NCBI GenBank assembly: GCA_013399305.1
Contig: VXAI01000013.1
Span: 4,790,255 to 4,854,254 of the forward strand
Direction: 5' to 3'
DNA: 64,000 bases
Origin: Rostratula benghalensis
Lineage: Eukaryota > Chordata > Aves > Charadriiformes > Rostratulidae
The position numbers and the translations under genes are program-made. The notes beneath the pieces are model-generated. The model did no database searches and was not told the origin of the DNA. It saw only the letters and a list, made by a program, of their open reading frames with translations. Shown here in pieces: positions 12,055 through 23,462 of the stretch. Positions within the stretch are counted from its first letter, which is position 1. Each line of letters opens with the position of its first letter.

Positions 12055-12290
12055 CTATGAGGTCACAGAGAACAGTTATGATTATCTAGTCTGACCTTTT
12101 GAATAACTCAGATCCTGCAGTTTCACCTAATCATCCCTACACCAAACCCATAAGTTTTGATTATACTATGACAGATATTTCAGAAATGCATCCAGAACAG
12201 ATTTAGAGAATTAAAGTGACAAAGAGTCAATTGCACCATTAGTAAGCTGTTCCTGTGGTCAATTACTAAACCTGCTTCGCAAAAATGTTG
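12055..12290 (-). repeat. Old, diverged CR1-like LINE 3' fragment
   Basis: On the + strand this follows the layout of an ancient CR1-type 3' end read in reverse: a degraded 'gaggtcacagagaac' tail, 'gattatctagtctgacctt' where younger CR1 copies have 'gatcatctagtccaa', then a run resembling 'tttcacctaatcatccct', 'catccagaacagatttaga' and 'gctgttcctgtggtcaatta'. This version resembles CR1 families that are abundant in turtles and crocodilians more than the young avian subfamilies elsewhere in the window. It is heavily mutated, and about 235 bases can be followed. I recognised it by pattern, without alignment. It could alternatively be another ancient LINE of the same clade. Confidence 0.7.
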
Positions 12291-13476
12291 ACAAAATCAT
12301 TCCCCCAAAGAAAATGCTCTCTATTGAAACCAAAGTCCTTCACAAAACACTGTAAGGTGGTGTGGTTTTGCTTCAGGTAAGAGAAAAGCTCCAGGCAGAC
12401 ACATTTAAAGTTTGATATAGTAGCATGCCTAATGACTAGCAATTACAATTTTTTTAATTTCTTTTTTGTGAAAAAGTAAATTTTTAAACTTTCTCTGGGA
12501 AAAAAAGGATAGATTGAGGTTCTGTAGACCACTGCAAAGTGTTTTTTTCTGCATTTTAAATTATTTTTTGGATTTTAATTTAAATTTTAGTGGGTTTTTT
12601 TACATCTCTGATTTTCATCATCCACTGAACTATTGGCACTTTTTACTTTTGGTATATAGTCACTGCCTTTAACTTCTAATAAGCCTCTTAGCCCTCTTCA
12701 GTAATGTATTAAGATGCATGTGGTCAAACTTAGATAGCATTGCATCTCATCCTGATGACGCCTAAAATACGATGGATGACTCATGCCCTAAAAGTGCTGA
12801 CTTCTTTTGATTGACTACCAGTGGAGCTTAGATGATGGCTCAAAAGTAGACATCAGCACTGTAGATATTGAAAGGTAGGCGGGATTAATTCCTCTGCAAA
12901 CAACCAACAGTCTGAATCAGTTATTGGCTTCTAGACATACAGTTTCTAAATCTTTTTCTGTATTATACTCACAATAATTTTCTTGCCTTTGTATAAATGG
13001 AAAACATATACAAGGTGAAAATGCTGACTCATTCACTCATTTCTAACTTTGATTTAAAAGAATTTTTTTCTTTGTCCAAAAATGACTGTTGACAGGGTCA
13101 TTTGGGCTAAACAGAGATTAAATGCTAAAATTATATTTTAAATTCAAGTCTCACCAAAAAAGAAAATGTGATGGCAGGAGGATAAGCTTATGTATCATTA
13201 AAAACTGTAAAGACACATCAAAATTGCACCTGAACAGTGAGTAAGCACAGTAATTTTTTTGTTTTACAGTTGTTGCTGCCTCCTACTATCTCAGTATTTC
13301 CGCATTTCTGACACCACATTTCTGTATCACAAAAAAGATAAACTCATTTCCCTGACTCATAAGACTTAAAAATTCATCCTTAAAAGGGGTTTTGTCCACT
13401 CCATTTTTGGTCACTCTAATGAGGCAGTCAGTGAGAACCAGGCCGGATGTTGATTCGGGAAATACATGCTTCGCTT
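12291..13476. other. Unassigned AT-rich sequence
   Basis: Contains several T- and A-rich runs (about 12450-12600) and no recognisable repeat family. An 84-codon minus frame (13286-13540) runs into the neighbouring CR1 and is not a gene. Confidence 0.55.
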
Positions 13477-14468
13477 TCATAGACACATAGAATAGTTTGG
13501 GGGTTGCAACGGACCTGCCATTGACAGGGACACCTCCCACTAGATCAGGTTGCTCAAAGCCCCATCCAGCCTAGTCTTGAACACTTTGAGGGATGGGGCA
13601 TTCACAGCTTCACTGGGCAACCTGTTCCAGTTCCTCACCACTCTCACAGAATAGTCATTTCTTCAGATGTCCAATCTAAATACACCCTTTTTCACTTTAA
13701 AATGGTTGTCCCTTGTCTTGTCACTACAGACCTCAGTAAAAAGTCTTTCTTTGTAAGTTCCCTTTAAGTACTGAAAGGCTGTAATAATATTTTACCAGAG
13801 ACTTCTCCGCTTCAGGCTGAACAGCCTCAACTCTCTCAGCCTGTCTTCATAGGAGAGGTGTTCCAGCCACCTGACTATTTTCGTGGCCTTCCACTGGACT
13901 TACTCTAACAGTTCCATGTCTTTCCTGTGCTGAGGGTACTCCAGGTGGGATCTCACAAGAACAGAGTAGAGGGGCAGAATCACCTCCCTCAACCTGCTGG
14001 CAACAATTCTTTTGATCTGGCCCAGGAGACTGTTGGCTTTTGGGCTGCAAGTGCATATTGCTGGTTGATGTCCAGTTCTTCATCTACTGGTATCCCTAAG
14101 TCCTTCTTCTCAGGGCTGCTCTCAATCCATTCATCCCTCTCTGTACTGGTATACTGGTATTGGAGACTGTGCTGACCCAGGTGCAGGACCTTGCATTTGG
14201 TCCTGTTGAGCTTCATGAAGTTCACATGGGCCCACTCCTCAAACCTGTCAAGGTCCCTTCGGATGGCATTCCATCCCTCATGCGAATCAACTGCACCACT
14301 CAGCTTGATGTATTCTGCAAGTTGCTGAGACCCACTTAATTCTATTGTGTCCTTGATTAACATAATAAATAGTACTGGTCTCAGTACAGATCCATGAGGG
14401 GCACCACTTACTACTTCTGTCCACTCAGATGTTGATCCATTCAATGTAACTCTTTATATGTGGCCATT
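13477..14468 (-). repeat. CR1 LINE, about 1 kb, 3' half with RT remnant
   Basis: This is the longest single CR1 copy in the window, sense on the minus strand. Read from its 3' end it shows a diverged tail ('tcatagacacatagaatag'), the 'cccactagatcaggttgctc' and 'agccccatccagcctagtc' blocks, the 'tgggcaacctgttccag' block, and then the C-terminal part of ORF2 from about 13800 upward. It is 5'-truncated within the reverse transcriptase region near 14450-14468, where the tail of a second CR1 begins. A full-length CR1 is about 4.5 kb, so roughly the last fifth to quarter is present. It has no promoter or endonuclease region and cannot move on its own. Confidence 0.95.
13989..14444 (-). pseudogene. 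CR1 ORF2 reverse transcriptase remnant, catalytically dead
   Basis: An uninterrupted 151-codon frame, broken at both ends, encodes part of the CR1 reverse transcriptase, which copies LINE RNA at the target site. The family motif SGxPQGSVLGP appears as SGAPHGSVLRP near residues 13-23. The later block 'RRDLDRFEEWAHVNFMK' and 'KCKVLHLG' matches the CR1 thumb-proximal region. The catalytic motif, normally FADD just before 'TKLGG', reads LAEY here, so both metal-binding aspartates are gone. The frame stops soon after 'RSKELLPAG', although CR1-like coding continues in the DNA. This is a fossil that has kept an open frame by chance, and the ATG is an internal methionine. Confidence 0.9.
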
Positions 14469-14958
14469 ACAGAATCACAGAACAATAGGGGTTGGAAAGG
14501 ACCTCTGGAGATCATCTAGTCAAACCCCCCTGCCAAAGCAGGTCATCCTACAGCAGGTTGCACACGAACTTGTCCAGGTGGGTTTTGAATGTCTTCAGAG
14601 ACAGAGACTCCACCACCTCACTGGGCAGCCTCTTCCAGGGCTCTGCCACCCTCAAAGGGAAGAAGTTCCTCCTCATGTTTAGATGGAACTTCTTATGTAC
14701 AAGTTTGTGCCCATTTCCTCTTTCCCTGTCACTGGACACCACTGAAAAAAAGACTTTTCCCTTCCTCTTGGCACCTACCCTTTAAGTATTTGTAGTATTG
14801 ATCAGAACCTCCCATCTGTCTTCTCTTCTCCAGACAAAAAAGACTAAAGTTCTTCAGCCTTCCCTCATGAGAGAGATATTCTAGTCCCCTAATCATCTTG
14901 GTGGTCCTCTGCTGTACCGTCTCCAGCAGTTCCTTGTCCTTCTTGAACTAGGAGTCCC
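14469..14958 (-). repeat. Second CR1 LINE copy, abutting the first
   Basis: A new CR1 tail starts at about 14469 ('cagaatcacagaacaatag', 'ggttggaaaggacctctgg', 'gatcatctagtcaaac') and runs about 490 bases to where similarity fades near 14958. It belongs to a different subfamily from its neighbour: the 3' segment keeps 'gcaggttgcacacgaacttg' and 'caccacctcactgggcagc'. A 64-codon minus frame (14548-14742) reads '[19 protein letters not shown]', the typical C-terminal tail of this subfamily. Both copies are in the same orientation, so the 3' end of this one touches the truncated 5' end of the copy at 13477-14468. Confidence 0.95.
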
Positions 14959-17360
14959 AGAACTAGAATTGGCCATTCAGCCAATAAACTCCCAAACTTC
15001 TCAACAACAACATTATCTTATGGAACTCTCTGACTAAAACTCTTCTCACCTTTTATTTCTCATGGTAAAGTCTAGAAACTGTGTCTCTTTCTTAATATGC
15101 AAGTGCCTAAAGAAACGTGACTTTCCTCTGGGGCCTCTAAATTTATTGGGACAATTAAATAGGTAAATAATGTTCACTGTTGACTGAGAACTCACTTTGC
15201 TCACTTTATTTTTACTTAAGAGCACTTCATAATGCTCTTAATTGTCAATAAAGGAAGAGTTGAGATCCTAGCCTGAACAACTTCTGCACGGAGAATTCCT
15301 CCTGGCTTCAGCAGAACTTCTCCATGCGCAGAGAAATTATAAAATTATAAGACCACATGTTTGGGCGGGATATGAGCTGGCATCAAAAGGGTAAAAAACT
15401 GTGCAACTCACACTCATTTGTGCTATACAGTCAGCTTGTCTCCATCACAATTAAAGCCTGTTTGTCTTTCATATCACAAGAGAATTATGAGTTTGTTCCA
15501 TGCAAAAAAGGCTATATTGCATAGCAATAATAAGAATGCCTTAAAATATTTTAAATCTTTTAATAATTTAAAGTATAGAGGATAATTTATACTCTTTCAT
15601 TTATTTTAAAATAACTTATTTTCAGGGATTGATATTGTTTTAAACATATAATAAGTATGGAATGAAATAATCAGATCATTTGCTTTAGTATATTATGCTC
15701 TTCAACAGCTATTTTACCCTAAGGCCTGGATTAAGTGGTGTCCCATGATAATATTTCTTCCTTCTTTGTTTATATAATTTCTTACAGTATTTTTGAAGTC
15801 TAGTATTCTTGTTAGTCTGGTATATTATGCTATTTTAGACAGAAAAGCTAATATTTTCCAATTTCTTGTGACTATATATCTTCATAAAGGAAATGAAAAA
15901 TGTATTTTTTTTTTCTCTTTAATGAAAGACTGACTTTTAACCATACTGTACTAAGTAAACACCATTTGTAACTGAAACTCCAGAATACACTACACTTTGG
16001 TAGATATTTCTATAAATCACTGTAAGAAACAGGCATTAAGACCAGGACTTCAAGATACTGTTTAAAGTACCCTGCAGTATTAAAGATTATAATGATACCC
16101 AAATCTGGCAGAGATAACTCAGGACTTCTAGAAAAAAACAGACATTGCAGGAATTGGAGCTGAATGTGATGTCATAGGACATCTTGGATGGCACTGATAT
16201 TTACATAAGTGCTGGGCCTCTGCTTTAGGATGAGCTGAATTGCTCTCTACAGTCCATTGACTGTGTTAACTGAAACTTCATTAACTTTGACAGAAGACTA
16301 GACACTTAATGGACAAGGAGACATCTACATCTAAATGACTTAATCTACAAACTGTGTTCTACCCTCAGCCAAAAGTGTCGTCTAGACTTCCACTGTTGCC
16401 AATAAAGTAGCATCTCCTCAGGTAATTTATCCAGTCTAGACCCCATGACCTACCTCCTACAGATGCCTCGTTTACTTATACCTACTTTATTTTATGTGCC
16501 ATACACGCAGTAAGTAGTCATGTCAGCAGAAATACAAGCTTTGACAAGAAATATTGTATCTACCTTTCAGAATTTTCATTACAGCTGTGCCCAGTAGATG
16601 ATAGGCAAAAGAGCCATGTATTAAGATTCCCTCCACAGCCGTAATTCTGCCCTTCTGTGACTTTGAATTATGTTGCTGTCTTTTAATTAAATAATCACAT
16701 TTCAAAGGAGTCCTGCATCTTTTTGTTTGTTCTGAAGGATGGACCCAAACAGAGCCTGGTTATTCATGGCAGTGTTTGGATGTCTTAACTAAAAGACCAT
16801 CATTTCTCTTTAGGCAATTCCCTACTCTTATTGTCTGCTTTGCCTCTACATTTCCTCATAAATTAAACATGAGATTTGTGAACAAATACTCTTGACTGTG
16901 CCACCTTACTGCTCTTGAAAAACATTGCTTTTTTATTATTATTCTTTTAAAAAATAATATCTTTAAACACCATAAAACAAATGTTTTAACCTTTTTTAAG
17001 ACAAATATGAGGACTGATTCTTTCAGATGTATAGCACAGAGCTTTACTGCTTGAGTAAGCAATGACTAGAAGTCATAGGAGTTTAACTTCCGTTTGAGGG
17101 GACTCTTCTAGCTATAAAGAATAGCTGGTGCAGGACAGCACACAGTAGCAAACAACTAAAAGAAGGAGAGATAACTGAAAAATATCCTAGTCCATGCTTC
17201 CCAGAGGTTTACAGTTAGGCCAAGTTTTGTTTTGTTTTTAATAGCAGGGATAGCAAAAAGCTATCATTCTACTGTCAGTCTCCCGCCAAAATTTCAGATC
17301 TTTGTGAGTATGTCTTTAAGCGGTTATAAAAATTTGTGAGTTGGAGAAAAATATGATACT
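14959..17360. other. Unassigned AT-rich sequence
   Basis: No gene is supported. AT-rich runs occur at about 15530-15660 and 15895-15915. Minus-strand frames at 16523-16705 and 16856-17062 (60 and 68 codons) have no motif. No repeat family is recognised. Confidence 0.55.
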
Positions 17361-17725
17361 TTCATAGAATCAGAGAATGGTTTGTGTTGGAGGAGACCTT
17401 AAAGATCATCTAGCTTGCACACCCTGCCATAGGCATGGACACCTCTAACTAGCCCAGGCCCCATCCAGCCTGACCTTGAACACTTCCAGAGATGGGACAT
17501 CCACAACTTCCTTGGAAAACCTGTTCCAGAGTCTCACCACCCTCACAGTGAAAAATTTCTTCCTAATAACTAATCTAAATCTAGCCTCATTTAGTTTGAA
17601 GCCATTATGGATCATCTTATCACTATATCCCCTTGCAGAAAGTATCTCTCCATCTTTCTTGTATTTCCACTTCAGATGTTGTAAAAATGCTGTTAAGGTC
17701 TCCCCAGAGTCTTCGCTTTCTTCTG
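17361..17725 (-). repeat. CR1 LINE 3' fragment, about 365 bases
   Basis: Sense on the minus strand. The + strand shows the tail 'tcatagaatcagagaatggt', then 'gatcatctagcttgcacac', 'catccagcctgaccttgaac', 'gttccagagtctcaccacc' and 'cagtgaaaaatttcttcct', which is the CR1 3' region in correct reverse order. It is 5'-truncated near 17725. The 123-codon frame on the + strand (17476-17847) is antisense to the element and not a gene. Mutations are spread along the whole copy, so it is not young. Confidence 0.94.
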
Positions 17726-19287
17726 TGTTATCGTTGGAAATGACTACACAAATGTTATTTAGAAGTTTCAGATTGAAGGTCCATCTGTGGATGACACCAA
17801 TTTGGGAGAATGCCTATTTTTGTTTTAAATTATTAAGAAAATTTTAAAAAAATATTAATAATTTATGTTAAGAGGTTGCAAGTACTGATATTTGTGCTGT
17901 TGACTGCAGTTTCAGTCCTGCTGTATTCATATGAGATGCCTGACATTCCACTGTAGTTATCTTGAAGACAACAGGGTAGGTGGATTATACATGTTTTGAA
18001 ATTGAAATGCGCTTTGTCACTGCTGAATCTAGGAAGCCTGAAGCTGGAACTGAATTACGCTGAAATGTATCTAACATGCAACATTTCAGCTGTAGAAATA
18101 TAACCATAGCCTTTTAGTATCTGCTGGGTATGTGTAACAGGATTTGTAAGATTTGGTATTAAGGAGTAGCAGCTCATACTGAATGAATGCTGCAAAATCT
18201 CATTGCACAGCAAATGTTGGAGTATTAACTTCTTTCCAATTGCTGCATCCTCATTTACATCCACTGCTGCATACTTGGATTTTACACTCTGCATGTGTTG
18301 CTGTTCTTTTACAGGAACCATCACATCAGTGTCAGATGCTCAGGATGGGTCCTGCAAGGCAACAAGACAGTCGTGCAAATTCTTTAATAAAAGATACAAC
18401 ACAGTTTTCTGGAAAAGGGGATTTCATTTCCCCATATTGCTTTTTGAAGGTTTTGCTGAGCTGCTTTGCTGATGTCACGTTGCTGCCTAAACCACTCACA
18501 AAACTTAAAACTAATGTAACCATATAATTTTGGCAAGAGGTATCCATTTGCTATGAGAACAGACAATTAAGGAATGGCATGGGTAAAAGGGAGGAAAGTA
18601 GCACAACAGCACTTTGGAGTTTTGGAATATCCCACCATTGTAACATGTGCAATACACACTTCCAAAAAATCATGCTTAAAAGTTTTGGATTTTTTTTTTT
18701 AAATTCTGACTTAATCCTTCATTGTTCCTCTGAAACCAGCTCCTCCTCTTCTCCCAACTGTCTGCTTAAGCCATTTAGTATCTGTCATAAAAGGTCTGTT
18801 AAAAAGCTCTTCCTAATGGGGAGATGCACAGCAAAGTTGATTTAATATTCTTAATGAACTAAATGTTATTTGGCTGTTGGCATGAGACTGCTGACTCCTG
18901 ACAAAGGTCATTTTGGGGCTGGACAATCTACCTTATATAAAGGATTGACAAATAAGAGCATCACTAAGGAATTGCACATTCCAGTTGTTTACTGACACAA
19001 ATGATTGCACATGCAAAAGAGCAAATCTATAATTAAAAGTAACCTCAAGACATATGTAAACCTTGCCCTTATATTAGTCATAAAATTCATAAATAAAAAG
19101 CTCTAAAATTAGTTTTAAAATTAAAAAGCTGTCTCATAATAGCATTTTATTGCTCTAGGGTTAGAATAGCATTCCATCAAACTATGCCATAGCTGTCCTA
19201 GATCTTGAACTACAGCCTGCTATAAGTGAATACTACTATTTGTTAGAAATTATGTTGTTTAATAAGAATTGATTTTCCCTCATCCAC
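17726..19287. other. Unassigned sequence
   Basis: Nothing recognised. Several overlapping open frames on both strands between 18055 and 18845 (up to 114 codons) lack motifs. An acceptor-like 'ttgctgttcttttacag' lies near 18300-18315, but I see no partner donor or coding signal. Confidence 0.5.
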
Positions 19288-19313
19288 CTTTCCAGATCCT
19301 CAGATCTGGAAAG
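19288..19313. repeat. Perfect 11-bp inverted repeat (hairpin)
   Basis: The left arm 'ctttccagatc' (19288-19298) and right arm 'gatctggaaag' (19303-19313) are exact reverse complements separated by a 4-base loop. The right arm flank 'gaaagctctt' is again the reverse complement of 'aagagctttc' about 35-45 bases downstream, giving a second overlapping 10-bp pairing option. The arms are mixed-base, so the pairing is not a homopolymer artefact. Confidence 0.85.
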
Positions 19314-20683
19314 CTCTTGCTATCTATGCACTGAAATTCTCTCTAGAAGAGCTTTCTGGAACTTAGAAAGTAATTTTAACCTGTTGTAGGAGTCTTTTAG
19401 AAACTACAAATCTATTTGAAGATATAACAAAATTAACTCTCTGAAACATATTTTTGTTTCACTTTGAATAAGGCTTCAAAAATTACCTGTGGAAGCCTAT
19501 TAATTCTGTCCTATTGAAGTCCAAAATCTCACCTCATAAACTTATTTTTAACTTAAAAAGTTAATTTCTATGGACAAATAGACGTGTAAGTCCAAGTAGG
19601 TACTAAATAAGTGCTGGCTGGCTACAAAAGAAGTGTAAGTATATTACGAAAAATATTCTCATCTCTTAAGGGGCTAGAATTATTATTGTTGATGTCTTTT
19701 CTCTAAAATAATTCACTCAACACAAAAGAACTGCAAGTTAACAATGAAGACTTCTATCTCCTTTCTTAAAATGCATATTATGTCACTGCTGTTGCACACC
19801 TTTGATCTGTTGCTGATTTGTTGTCATGTGAAGTGTTCTATTGTTGAATAGCTATCTTACCAATAGGTATTTTCAGTATTTCTCTGCTACAGTTGACTGG
19901 ATGGCCCAAGACCAGAACACATCTTAAGAAGCTTCCTCTGTCCATTTCTTTCTGGATGTCTACTTTGGGGAGACATTGCATTTGTAACCATGTTGAGTTA
20001 TTTTGTTGGGCTAGCAGGCTGCAAAAGAAAACGTGTTCGTGAAATCAAGGCTGGCAAGCAGTGAAAAACTTACTGTAACAGGGTCAACCTTCTCACACAC
20101 ACTCCCTACAAAGTTAATTAGCAGATTATAAGTTGTCTGTGTTTTAAATGTGAGCTTTTAGATCTTTCCTTGGTGAATGTTTAATATTCACTTTATGTTG
20201 TCTCAGTAGCAGCTTTACAGAGTTACTGGCAAAAGGAAATTGCTTTTGCTGGCAAAAAAAATTCCAGTGCATGCAAAGAAATGAATCCTAGGGAACTCAC
20301 TGACATTTATTTTGACTTGCTAAAAAATTTTTTTTGAAGCATAAAGATACATTTTCCTGAAAAATGCCAAATCTAATTCTGTTACTTAAGTAAAAGCATC
20401 TGAAAGGATAAAAACTGTATGAAAAAGCTAAAAGAGCTTTGAAGAAAAATAACACACACCTACAAAGGAGTGTTTCATCAGTAGGGAAGCACCATGCCTG
20501 CTTTGTTCAGCTCACCTTTACCCAGTGCTGGGTCATATCATATCATACACATCACACAAGAGATCAGACACCAGGATCCAGTGATGAGCATTGGCAGGGG
20601 CTCTGCCTGCATTCCTCTACTTCCCTGCATGTGAGCACCCCAAGGGTACTCTAAGGTGTAATATAATTCTCTAGCAGACTAAC
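19314..20683. other. Unassigned AT-rich sequence
   Basis: No gene or repeat family is seen. A 71-codon frame at 20439-20654 has no motif. 'tcatatcatatcatac' near 20532 is a trivial short repeat. Confidence 0.5.
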
Positions 20684-20940
20684 TTTATTCAGAAGGATAA
20701 CTTTCCTTCTCATAGGGGCTAGTGCCCGCTCCCTGCACTGTCCCATCACACACAGCTGGGTACCACAGTTCAACAGCCCCCAACCCAGCTTGCTCACGCT
20801 TCAGCTGCATCTCTCCCTCCTTCTGCCCTTGTGCCCAAGGGAAGGGAGGGCTGCCTTCTGTTCTTGCTGAATCCTCTCCTTGCCCTGCACACAAAAGCGA
20901 TGGCAAGAGCATCGCTTGTTTCTCTCTGAAAGTTGCCTAG
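20684..20940 (-). other. GC-richer block with a minus-strand AATAAA, possible LTR or 3' end
   Basis: About 250 bases are clearly richer in G+C than the surroundings. Read on the minus strand, a 75-codon open frame (20912-20685) ends at a stop that overlaps an AATAAA (complement of 20684-20689), followed by a T-rich stretch. Such a layout could be the terminal part of a transcript or of a solo LTR. I do not recognise any LTR family, see no convincing TG...CA ends with a target duplication, and do not recognise the peptide. Confidence 0.25.
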
Positions 20941-21278
20941 CTTGGGGTGAGCCTAAGAAAAAGGAGGGAAAAGGAAGCTTCCTGACGAGCTGTGGAAGGG
21001 ATAAGCAGAATCTGGCCCTCAGACTGTGAATCTGACTTATATCTTACTTATTGGACCATTTTAATTGCTTGTCATGAAAATACATGCCAGAAACGAAGTA
21101 CAGTTTGAGCCTGTGTACAAAATAAGATTCAAGTGAGAAAAACACCTCAGTAAACAGGTGCTGCTTCTGTTACTATTAGGGCTTGGTGGATGCTGTTTTT
21201 CTAAAAGTCTTTCTGTCATTGTTAGAAAGCGAAGTAATTTTTTATAAAAACTTGTATTTGGAAATATGGGTATACAGT
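20941..21278. other. Unassigned sequence
   Basis: Nothing recognisable. A 75-codon minus frame (21061-21288) has no motif. Confidence 0.5.
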
Positions 21279-21360
21279 GTGTGTGCATATGTATTTATAC
21301 ATTATATACACATATTATACATGTATACATTATGTATATACATGCATATACATATATACT
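21279..21360. repeat. Degenerate TA/CA-rich alternating tract
   Basis: About 80 bases consist almost entirely of alternating purine-pyrimidine words such as 'tatacacatattatac', 'atgtatacattatgtata' and 'catgcatatacatata'. It looks like a decayed (TA)n/(CA)n microsatellite. It also creates a hydrophobic pseudo-peptide rich in Y, I, H and M in the + frame 21183-21449, which is not a real protein. Confidence 0.8.
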
Positions 21361-21998
21361 CTTTGCCATGCGGCTCTCATCCTTGTAAGCTGAAATATTT
21401 TTTAAGTTCTGGTGCTTTCTGTGAAAAACTTCAAGGGATTTTGGCTTAATTTCCCTCAAGTCAGAGGCTTTTTTAAATCATAAAAAATGTCTTTCTCACT
21501 GTTAACCACAGCACCTCCATGTGTATGTACTTGAAACATCTAATTCCATGACAATGCACTGCCATAGCTTCTAAAACAATGGTAATAATCTATATCCAGT
21601 CAGAATTTTTCAATAACTGCTTTATATGAGCTATACATTCAGCTCTGAACATTATAATATAATCTTTCAGAAATGGTCTTCATTTGAAGTATACCACACA
21701 GGGCAAAAGCTAATGAAATAAAAATGTGTTAGAGTCTCAATCATGTTTAATTCTCCACCTGTCTACCAAGCTAGTCATTTATGTCAGGTGCATTACATGT
21801 TTCTTCCTCACTCAGCAATGCTGCCACCAGTCAACCCAACAAACAAAGAAAAGGAAGGGAACAGAAATACATAACATCACAAATGCTGAGCTCAAGGTTG
21901 TTTTAATCAGTATTTGCTTACTATCTGGCAAACAAAGAGAATACTAAAAAAACCAGAATATGATAGCTATGGGTAAGAAACAAAATATTTCATTTGGC
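21361..21998. other. Unassigned sequence
   Basis: No gene or repeat family is recognised. A 73-codon frame at 21726-21947 has no motif. Confidence 0.5.
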
Positions 21999-22014
21999 TT
22001 TTTTTTTTTTTTTT
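21999..22014. repeat. T16 homopolymer
   Basis: Sixteen T residues in a row. There is no recognisable retrocopy on either side for which it could be a poly-A tail. Confidence 0.9.
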
Positions 22015-23462
22015 AATTGGATGCTCATAAATGGTAGGTTTGCACTTACAGTTTGTTAATATATCTGGCAGCCTGAGTTCACCAAACATAGGGGGCACGT
22101 TTTGCTCTTCCTTTTTCCATTTAAAGTCTCTAGTGAAATCAGTTAATTTCCATGAATATGGTCTCAATTTTGAGCCTGAAGTTAGACAGGCAAAACAAAC
22201 AGTGGATCAAACTCCTGTAGCAATGAAACAGAGCAAAACTGAAGATTACTATGAAGATACTTCAGTTACTGGGTTTTCGGCTTGTGCATTTCCATGGATG
22301 ATCTTCAGCCACTGGAATAGGTATTGCAAGATCATGTCCCATCCAACCTTGTTTCAGTCAGGTTTGTGGGGGGTTTTTTTGTGAACTCTTTCGGGAAAAT
22401 CAAATCACTCAGAATTCCTCTTATTGCACAGATTTCTCCAGCTAGTGGGGAAAAAACTACTGCAGCACAGCAGAGCAGCGAGCTGTGTATGAATGTCAAG
22501 CACTAAGCAAATCTATGACTGCAGCTAAAAGGAAACAACTGTTGCTAGCCACAGCTGCTTCCTTATTTCTAATTTTCCAAAATCTCTTAAGATTCTTAGT
22601 TGATTCTTGTCAAGAAAATGTTCTTTCTTAATTGGAATACTGAGTTACGGGTTTGCCAGTAGAGATCCTATTTGAATTTTCTCCCTCTCATAAGTTAATG
22701 GAGATAAAAGTCATGTTTGTTTGCACTGCAGCTTTTTCCCTACTGATGCTGCCTGTTCTATTTGCCCAGTCTCCTTTCTGGATTTATTTGACCATCATCA
22801 GCAAATCTATTTTTAGGTACTCTCCTTGAGAAAGAAGAGTGAGGAGTGATCTTATTTAGGAAATTCAGGGCTGCATGAAACTGTGGAATGAGGTGAAATA
22901 AGAGGGGAAGGGGAGGAGTATATCCATCTTTAACTGGTGTTAAGGAGGGTATGAACTTCACCTTTGTCTCACCAGTAAATCTGTTTGAAAAGCACTTGTA
23001 AAACTCTGGTATTCAGGGCAGCAAAGGTTTCCTATTTATTTTTACTGTTTATATCTTTACAACATAAGGATTCAGAACAATAGAACTGCTGTGAGTGCCA
23101 CAAACATGAAGACTTTCTAGCAGAGCTAAGTAGGAACACTTTCAGGTGTATTCTCAGTTTGCAAGGAGGCAAAACTTTACAGAAAATTCTAGCCGCATCA
23201 ATCTATACTCTGTGGCGTATTGTCTTTCATGAGAAAATTATTTCTATTATTTGTAATATGTATTATGTAACTTATAACATTGCCAGAAATATGATCCAGT
23301 ATGAACAAGGAAGATTTAATTATGCATTGAAACTAAAGCAAGCTCCAGTGATATGGAAATTCACCACCAGGAAAGCTACTCTAAGAAAAGCTGGCTAAAG
23401 TTTGAGGTTAGTGAGAAATTTCTCAGTCTGATATAAGTTTATCTATTTACACGCCCACGGAA
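22015..23462. other. Unassigned sequence
   Basis: A 117-codon frame at 22031-22384 (+) has no recognisable motif or signal. A G/T run lies at about 22364-22380. No gene is supported. Confidence 0.5.

Noticed and set aside
12371..12381. 'cttcaggtaagag' as a splice donor
   Set aside because: Isolated donor-like word with no matching acceptor or exon signal; such words occur by chance.
17476..17847. 123-codon + strand open frame
   Set aside because: Antisense to the CR1 at 17361-17725.
21183..21449. 88-codon frame with an apparent membrane-like Y/I/H/M-rich peptide
   Set aside because: Created by the TA/CA-rich low-complexity tract.
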